64,000 nucleotides of DNA from Gemmatimonadota bacterium (GTDB lineage: Bacteria > Gemmatimonadota > Gemmatimonadetes > Gemmatimonadales > Gemmatimonadaceae), in NCBI GenBank assembly GCA_040388625.1, contig JAZKBK010000002.1, positions 62,001 to 126,000 of the forward strand. Direction: 5' to 3'. This document shows, one piece after another, positions 60,301-64,000 of the stretch. The translations under genes were made by a program, and so were the position numbers. Each line of letters opens with the position of its first letter. Position 1 is the first letter of the stretch. The notes beneath the pieces were generated by a model. That model was not told the DNA's origin, did no database searches, and worked only from the letters and a program-made list of their open reading frames with translations.

Positions 60301-62742
60301 CGGCTCCAGACCGTCCGGACCCGGTACCGTCGTGCCCAGCCAGCTCAGGATCTGCCAATCGCCGCGAATCCAGCGGTGCTTGCGACGCGTGTAGGCGAGA
60401 TAGCGTGTCGGATAGTCGTCGTAGAGCTCGATGTCGGTGACGAGACCCGCACGCGTGTACGTACCTTCGATGAGATCGTGGCTCAGCAACGTGTTCTCGG
60501 GAAAACGACCATGCGTCGCTTCCTCGAATGCGTTGACGTCGTAGATCCCCTTGCCCGTAAAGCTCCCCTCGCCGTACAGATCCTGATACACGTCCGACAC
60601 CGCTGTCGTGTATGGATCGACGCCGGGGTGGCCCGAGTGAATCGCGGCGAACTTGGAGCGATACGCGCTCGTGAGCGCAACACCAACGCGCGGCTGGAGA
60701 ATCCCGTATCCGCGCGTCACACGCCCGAGCGTTTCATCGTACTCGGCGCGATTCAGCGGATGCGCCATGGTTCCGACGAGCTGCGCGGCTGCACCACGCG
60801 GAAGCACGGTATCGGAGTCGAGCGTTATGACGTAACGCACATCCACGAGCCATGAGGGATCGCCGGCGATCACGGGGAACGCGTCGGTGGATCCGCCACG
60901 CAGAAAGCGATTGAACTCCGCAAGCTTGCCGCGCTTGCGCTCCCACCCCATCCAGACGCCTTCGGTCTCGTTCCACCTGCGCGCGCGGTGGAAGATCAGA
61001 AATGGACCGGCATCGCTTGGCGTCCTGTACTTGTCGTTCAGTCCCCGGACGCCGCTCTCGATCGCGTCCACGACGTGCGCGTCACCGGCAAGAGTCTCGG
61101 TCCTGGCATCGGTGAAATCGCTGAGAATCACGAAACGGAGATTCGGATCCGGATTCGCGAGATACTGCACCTCGAGATGCTCCAGAGCTTCGCGCACCGA
61201 CGCAACAGTTGCGAACAATGTTGGAACAACGACGGCGGTCCGCGCTTGCGCGGGAATACCCTCGTCGCGATAGTCCATTTTCGGAAGCAGGTGCGGCGGC
61301 ACGATCACCGTCACCAACTTGTTAACGACCGCGACACCAACCTCGCTCGCCGGAATCGCAAGCAGCAGTATCAGCAGCAGTGCGTAGCCCGTCGTCGTGA
61401 TCGGCGCAATCTCCAGCATCAGGACGAACACCAGCAGCGTCACCGTCGATATCACGCCGAAGTAAATCATGCTCGGGTGACGCTTGGCCCAACGATATAC
61501 GCGCTCGCCGACCGTCGGGATGTATTGAGTGCGCTCCTCGAGTGTGAGCCTCCCCTCGCCAATCAGCCAGTGGCCCACGTGCGACATGCGCGCATCGCCG
61601 GGATGCTCGCGCGCGAGGGCGAGCACTTCGTTGGCGATCGAATCCTCGTCGCGCTTGGTGCGTTTGGCTATCTGCTCGACTGCATGGCGGTACTCGTCGC
61701 GCGACGCGAACGTCATGTCGCCATAGACGTGAGCCGGATCGTCGCGCAGCAGTCTCTCCGTCACGCTCTGGGATTCGACGAACTCGTTCCAGTCCAGACG
61801 CGCGATCATGCGCAGGCTCTGGATGCTGTTCGTGATGGTGACCTGCGTTATCGCGATACGACGATTCGAGCGCGTGACGGCGTCTTCGGCACTGAGCCCG
61901 TCTTCCGCGATCCACTGCTCCAGCCACACCAGAGGCGTGAAGTTCGTCTGGTAGCTGCGTATCTGTCCGAGAAAGCGCGCGACGAACGTCGGCGTCAGCT
62001 GCGGATGGTGATCTATGAATGTCGAAAGCGCCTGTGACAACGCGTCCGACGACTCGGCGCTCGCAGTGCGCATACGTGTCGCCCACACGTCGGCTTCCTG
62101 CACCTCCGCCAATCGTGCAGCCGTGCGCAGTGCCATCCGGCGAATATTCTCGACCAGGCCGAGCCGCAGCATCGTCGGAATCGCCCACAGCTCGCCCAGC
62201 TTGAGCTGCGACACGCGCTGAAACTCACGCGTGAACAACGTGATGTTATCGAGATCCAGTCTGCCTTCTGTATGACCGATGAGCTCGATCGCCAGCTCGT
62301 ACACACGCGGATACCCTGCCAGCGTACCGGTCGCGAGCTTGGGCAGCTCCTGATAGTACTTGTGCGGGAGCGCGGTGCGTACCTCGCGCATGTGCTCCTG
62401 AACGATGTAGTAGTTGTCCAGCAACCACTCGCCAGCCGATGAGATGTCGACGCCATGTGCAGCAGCATCACTCAGTGCGTGCTGGATCTCCTCCAGTACT
62501 GTCCTGGTGTCGTCCAGTCTGCGAAGCAACGGGCCCGGACCGCGTCGCAGCGGCGGCGGTCCAATCTTTTCCTGGCGCGCGACCGCGCGTGCGCGCTCGG
62601 CGAGTCGCTCGACGCCGAGCACCTCGCCTCGGATTGGAGCTACAAGATGGGCGGCGCCAGCGCCATCATCTTCGGTCCCGGTCCAGGCGAGGAAGCGCTT
62701 GAGGACGTTTTTTTCGGTTTTTGGGGGGGTAGCTGTGGCCAC
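54379..62742 (-). CDS. ndvB: Cyclic beta-1,2-glucan synthase
   Basis: A 2787-residue giant enzyme of the NdvB/Cgs type, full length for the family. An N-terminal helical region is followed by membrane helices at about 424-460, 837-880 and 960-1005. The glycosyltransferase (GT84) domain lies between them, with DSDT at 642-645 and the acceptor-site RKHRWIRGDW near 787. After a long GH94-associated beta region, the C-terminal GH94 phosphorylase domain holds FSDDLVWLP (Asp at about 2387) and GSGDWNDGYSRVG. It polymerises and cyclises beta-1,2-glucans for the periplasm or envelope. The start is uncertain: GTG 62742 or TTG 62820, both without a good ribosome-binding site. Confidence 0.95.
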   Translation of the reverse strand: MATATPPKTEKNVLKRFLAWTGTEDDGAGAAHLVAPIRGEVLGVERLAERARAVARQEKIGPPPLRRGPGPLLRRLDDTRTVLEEIQHALSDAAAHGVDISSAGEWLLDNYYIVQEHMREVRTALPHKYYQELPKLATGTLAGYPRVYELAIELIGHTEGRLDLDNITLFTREFQRVSQLKLGELWAIPTMLRLGLVENIRRMALRTAARLAEVQEADVWATRMRTASAESSDALSQALSTFIDHHPQLTPTFVARFLGQIRSYQTNFTPLVWLEQWIAEDGLSAEDAVTRSNRRIAITQVTITNSIQSLRMIARLDWNEFVESQSVTERLLRDDPAHVYGDMTFASRDEYRHAVEQIAKRTKRDEDSIANEVLALAREHPGDARMSHVGHWLIGEGRLTLEERTQYIPTVGERVYRWAKRHPSMIYFGVISTVTLLVFVLMLEIAPITTTGYALLLILLLAIPASEVGVAVVNKLVTVIVPPHLLPKMDYRDEGIPAQARTAVVVPTLFATVASVREALEHLEVQYLANPDPNLRFVILSDFTDARTETLAGDAHVVDAIESGVRGLNDKYRTPSDAGPFLIFHRARRWNETEGVWMGWERKRGKLAEFNRFLRGGSTDAFPVIAGDPSWLVDVRYVITLDSDTVLPRGAAAQLVGTMAHPLNRAEYDETLGRVTRGYGILQPRVGVALTSAYRSKFAAIHSGHPGVDPYTTAVSDVYQDLYGEGSFTGKGIYDVNAFEEATHGRFPENTLLSHDLIEGTYTRAGLVTDIELYDDYPTRYLAYTRRKHRWIRGDWQILSWLGTTVPGPDGLEPNRLSTLSRWKIFDNLRRSLVEIALLVLLLVGWFILPGSPMLWTLVVLGFIAFPWLFAAVLAILQPPTDQSLQAYYGAVARDIMANAEQFGLAVTFLPHQAWVSADAIVRTLVRLYVTHRHMLEWQTASQVERAMRSGADREVYRRMWPAVVIGLLAGVGAMVGVYYTGEHVGLRVLAVVATIPLAILWIVSPSIASALSAPAIPGEVKLGDAERSRAERYARLHWEFFNHFVTEQTNWLAPDNFQEDPEPEVALRTSPTNIGLQLLATVSAADLGFITRQDMIERLERVFLSLEKMNRYRGHFFNWYDLTTLQVLEPAYISTVDSGNLAGHFIALKQACIQIIHSLQPRTIEMEISGHSLAGGIVAARSGERMQGTVAPGEDVGDECARLRAIADRAFAYASEMDFTFLYDERRKLFSIGYHTSASSFDNSFYDLLASEARLASFIAIAKGDVPVEHWFHLGRSLTSDRGIRALASWSGSMFEYLMPVLVTQSYPFTLLDQTYHGAVRRQILYGAERKTPWGVSESAYNMRDRNQVYQYRGFGVPDLALKRGLNKDLVVAPYATVLAMLIQPHQAIRNLALLESEGALGPYGFRDAIDYTRPDPGSTRAVVGTYMAHHIGMSLVALTNALQRQVWQRRFHADPLVRSNDLVLQERIPRRLVVQRTGNEDEPVPTTPVEIAKPAVRETDTPYTSQPRIALLGNVPYTTLITNAGGGYSRYGDIVVTRWRRDTTRDNHGEWIYVKDMTSGRVWSAAHQPVAVDADAYHVSFASDRVEFHRRDGDVDTRMEVVVSSDDAAEVRRVTITNRSAVTREFELTSYSEIVLQSLDTDRQHPAFGNLFVQTEWVGEHSAIIATRRARASDEKVYWGAHVVATGPERVGSVSYETDRAKFIGRGKSVRHPDAMEDAGSLSNSAGAPLDPIFSLRVRIRVAPGKSVPVSFTTLVAETRERAVELSDLYDDPFSARRALDLSWAQAQAELRDLGIAPSDAAVYQQFAGYLIYPHPQLRPTGTELRDNTRGQQSLWPLGISGDNPILLATIDAPEGMPSIRQLLQAHHYWRLKGLKSDLVILNERPPSYLQELNDTLTSTVMASSEAALIDRSGGVFIRRTDVLKADDVALIRAMARVHVACDGLGLGSLLEFADDTKEYAGSPDAPVPPRYARRTADRHVSLVPSDSPVTNGFGFFNEAGEYEMRLYGTELPPAPWANVVANPAAGFVITESGSSCTWAESSFFYRITPWHNDPVRDPCSDCIYLRDDETGDVWTATPAPIREMTEYVVKHGAGYSIFDHQHADIHTSVKIAMATDDPVKVSVLRITNNGRSPKRITVTSYVEWVLGVSRDLTQQHVYTSYDTDTASIFGQNFFDQEYSDLVAFLAMSGDVTSYTADRREFIGRNGTPARPAALSKAALGESVGEVVDPCGALQTSVTVHPGETAEVVVLLGAISSTDEARTLIRRYRTVESSVAEVDRSGKAWQARLATIKVRTPDESFDRIENGWLLYQALSCRMWGRTALYQSSGAYGFRDQLQDCMAFLYTDVPVARAHILRAAGRQFVEGDVQHWWHPKSGRGVRTRFSDDLVWLPFVVAHYTEVTGDNAILDEQARFITMRQLAPDEHELYDKPDISDESATIYEHCVRALRKASTFGQHDLPLIGSGDWNDGYSRVGIGGKGVSVWLAWFLIATLKRFAEISASRGDTGTHDDFLAIAERYRNGIETNTWDGDWYVRAYYDDGYPLGSSKSDEAKIDSIAQSWSVLSGAGHPQRAQSAMVSVDQHLVRNDAQLVMLLTPPFDKTTHDPGYIKGYLPGVRENGAQYTHAATWVIWAQVMNGNGAHAFELFQMLNPVMHSNTREAVENYKVEPYVVVADIYTADQHLGRGGWTWYTGSASWYYRTGLEGILGFTKRGDRLTMNPCIPPTWDGFTIEYIYQSATYTIEVRNPAHVQRGVKSVTLDGAAVADGVVQLRDDGARHTVIVEMG

Positions 62743-62836
62743 GTAGCGAAAGTTAAAGGCGCCGCCGAAGCGGTGCCCCGAATCTGCATGACGTACGGGC
62801 CGGTGCGCGACGCCATGCAAGCGGGGACGTATCTAA

Positions 62837-63109
62837 CTATTGCACGTAGTACGCCTTTATCGCCGAGGAGATTACAACGTCGCGAACGTGGGCCGGGTCA
62901 GGACTGTCCGCGAGCGCGCCCTCGGCCATGATCTCGTCCCAGATGCGCTTCACCCAGATCACGAACTGCTCCGCGCTGATCCCGCCATTGTGCGCCTCTG
63001 CCGCAGCGGAGCTTACCGCGCTGCGTACCTCGTCGTGCGCGCCCTCCGAGATCGAGCAATGCGCCCTCAGGGCCGCACGAAATTGGGTCGACGTCTCTTC
63101 ACTTAGCAC
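62837..63109 (-). CDS. Small uncharacterised helical protein
   Basis: A 90-residue acidic protein from GTG 63109 (LSEETSTQFRAALRAHCSIS). It appears all-helical, with a Trp-containing segment (AEQFVIWVKRIWDEIM). No family is recognised. It lies about 95 nt upstream of the glucan synthase start, on the same strand, so it may be co-transcribed with it. Confidence 0.65.
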   Translation of the reverse strand: MLSEETSTQFRAALRAHCSISEGAHDEVRSAVSSAAAEAHNGGISAEQFVIWVKRIWDEIMAEGALADSPDPAHVRDVVISSAIKAYYVQ

Positions 63110-63208
63110 GCGAAAAATATACTACGCATGTTTCCGGGAAGACAACGGGCAGTGAACAGTCGATCGGGCCACACGGGCGTCAGTAAAGGATTGGCAAGCG
63201 GCGACGCG

Positions 63209-64000
63209 TCATGCAGCAACTAGAGGAACAAGCTCGGTCATGTCCGCGACGGCATTTCTGAATGCTGCCAGGGCATCGAGAACCGTCGGATCGAAAGCCG
63301 TCCCGCGGCCCTCGTTCAGGATTCGGGACGATTCTATCCACGGAAGACTCGCGCGGTATGGCCTGTCCGCCGTCAGAGCCTCGTATACGTCGGCGACGCA
63401 CAGAATTCTCGCGGTCATGTCGAGTCTGTTACCGCTCAGATGCCATGGATAGCCGCTGCCGTCGAGCCGCTCGTGATGCAGAGCCGCCGACCACGCGAAG
63501 TCGCGGAAGGCAGGTACCCGGGACAGGATCTCCCAGGTAAAGAACGGATGGCGCTCCACGGATTTCCGCTCGGAATCGGTAAGTGGTCCGGCCTTGTCGA
63601 GGATGGAATTCGACACACCCAGCTTGCCAATGTCGTGAAGAAGGCCGGCGCGGTACACGCGCCGCTGAGTGCCAGAATCGAGCTTCATCTCGCGCGCGAT
63701 TCCCAGCGCGTACGACGCTACGTTGCGGGAATGCGAGTAGGTGTACGGCGACTTGGCGTCGATTATGTCGGCGAAGGCGCGCGCTACGACGTCCAGATCC
63801 TCCTCGCTTACCCAGCGCAGCTGGGACGCGGGCTCAGCGCCGATCACTTCATCGGTAGGATCGGTACTGTCGAGCCTCTCCCACCAGCTCGATTCATGAC
63901 GCCAGCCAAGGACGCGATCCACCAGGGCCGGATCAAACCAGGTCCCGCTCCGGCGCCGCGCGATCCCTATCGCGCCTCTGGAGCCGTCATGCTGATGAAA
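63209..64000 (-). CDS. HD-GYP phosphohydrolase (partial, N-terminus beyond right edge)
   Basis: The frame is open to the window edge (263 codons shown). The visible HD-GYP domain has HDIGKLGVSNSILDK and the HHERLDGSGYP signature, with DVYEALTADRPYR, so it should be a cyclic-di-GMP phosphodiesterase or related hydrolase. Upstream of it, the residues nearest the edge (ARRRSGTWFDPALVDRVLGW) resemble the end of another HD domain. The protein thus likely has two HD domains in tandem, as in some large HD-GYP regulators. It is transcribed toward the small helical gene, 99 nt away. Confidence 0.88.
   Translation of the reverse strand, partial: FHQHDGSRGAIGIARRRSGTWFDPALVDRVLGWRHESSWWERLDSTDPTDEVIGAEPASQLRWVSEEDLDVVARAFADIIDAKSPYTYSHSRNVASYALGIAREMKLDSGTQRRVYRAGLLHDIGKLGVSNSILDKAGPLTDSERKSVERHPFFTWEILSRVPAFRDFAWSAALHHERLDGSGYPWHLSGNRLDMTARILCVADVYEALTADRPYRASLPWIESSRILNEGRGTAFDPTVLDALAAFRNAVADMTELVPLVAA

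Overview
The window is a dense, high-G+C bacterial chromosome segment with about 50 protein-coding genes and no rRNA, tRNA, CRISPR array or insertion sequence that I could see. The gene content points to Gemmatimonadota (inference, moderate confidence). Indicators are many Pkn-type Ser/Thr kinases carrying TolB-like or TPR tails, secreted VPS10/BNR-repeat proteins, CocE and S10 peptidases, HEIGH zinc metalloproteases, and many GTG or TTG starts with weak Shine-Dalgarno sites.

Layout. 1-1.35 kb: a FecR anti-sigma factor (cut by the left edge) and its ECF sigma factor on the minus strand. 1.5-2.9 kb: a HutD/Ves protein and exonuclease III. 3.2-15.3 kb: five Ser/Thr protein kinases in tandem on the plus strand, joined by stop-start overlaps or short gaps. 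Three have a membrane anchor, two are soluble; four carry a TolB-N/FlgO-like domain plus TPRs and one carries a beta-propeller. 15.4-26.2 kb: exported hydrolases (gamma-glutamyltransferase, VPS10/BNR protein, S10 carboxypeptidase, CocE/S15 peptidase) with a threonine dehydratase on the opposite strand and clear hairpin terminators. This looks like a peptide-scavenging region.

26.3-28.3 kb is a small accessory island: a Phd/PIN toxin-antitoxin pair, a helix-hairpin-helix protein, a decayed AlkD DNA-alkylation-repair gene with an apparent internal deletion, and a MazEF pair. Both toxin-antitoxin operons have palindromic operators over their promoters. 28.4-31.4 kb is a minus-strand group ending in a lipoprotein subtilase whose signal peptide is built on a 12-nt tandem repeat. 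31.4-37.6 kb holds a 2H phosphoesterase divergent from FabI, lipoproteins, a large zinc metalloprotease and a periplasmic protein with two TonB-C domains. 37.7-40.8 kb: a DEAD-box helicase, a DoxX-like protein and a third toxin-antitoxin (PIN) pair. 40.9-47.2 kb: an active/inactive M16 peptidase pair, a NIPSNAP protein, an orphan HExxH protein and a MATE exporter.

47.3-54.3 kb is mainly metabolic: a glyoxalase-fold dioxygenase, transketolase, a KynB-like cyclase, a ComEC-like metallo-beta-lactamase, a DUF3006 protein and a Rieske-tailed FAD oxidase. 54.4-62.7 kb is one giant cyclic beta-glucan synthase gene. The window ends with a small unknown gene and an HD-GYP protein cut by the right edge. 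The most unusual features are the five-kinase array, the decaying toxin-antitoxin/AlkD island, the repeat-built signal peptide, and the homopolymer cluster at the start of the glucan synthase.
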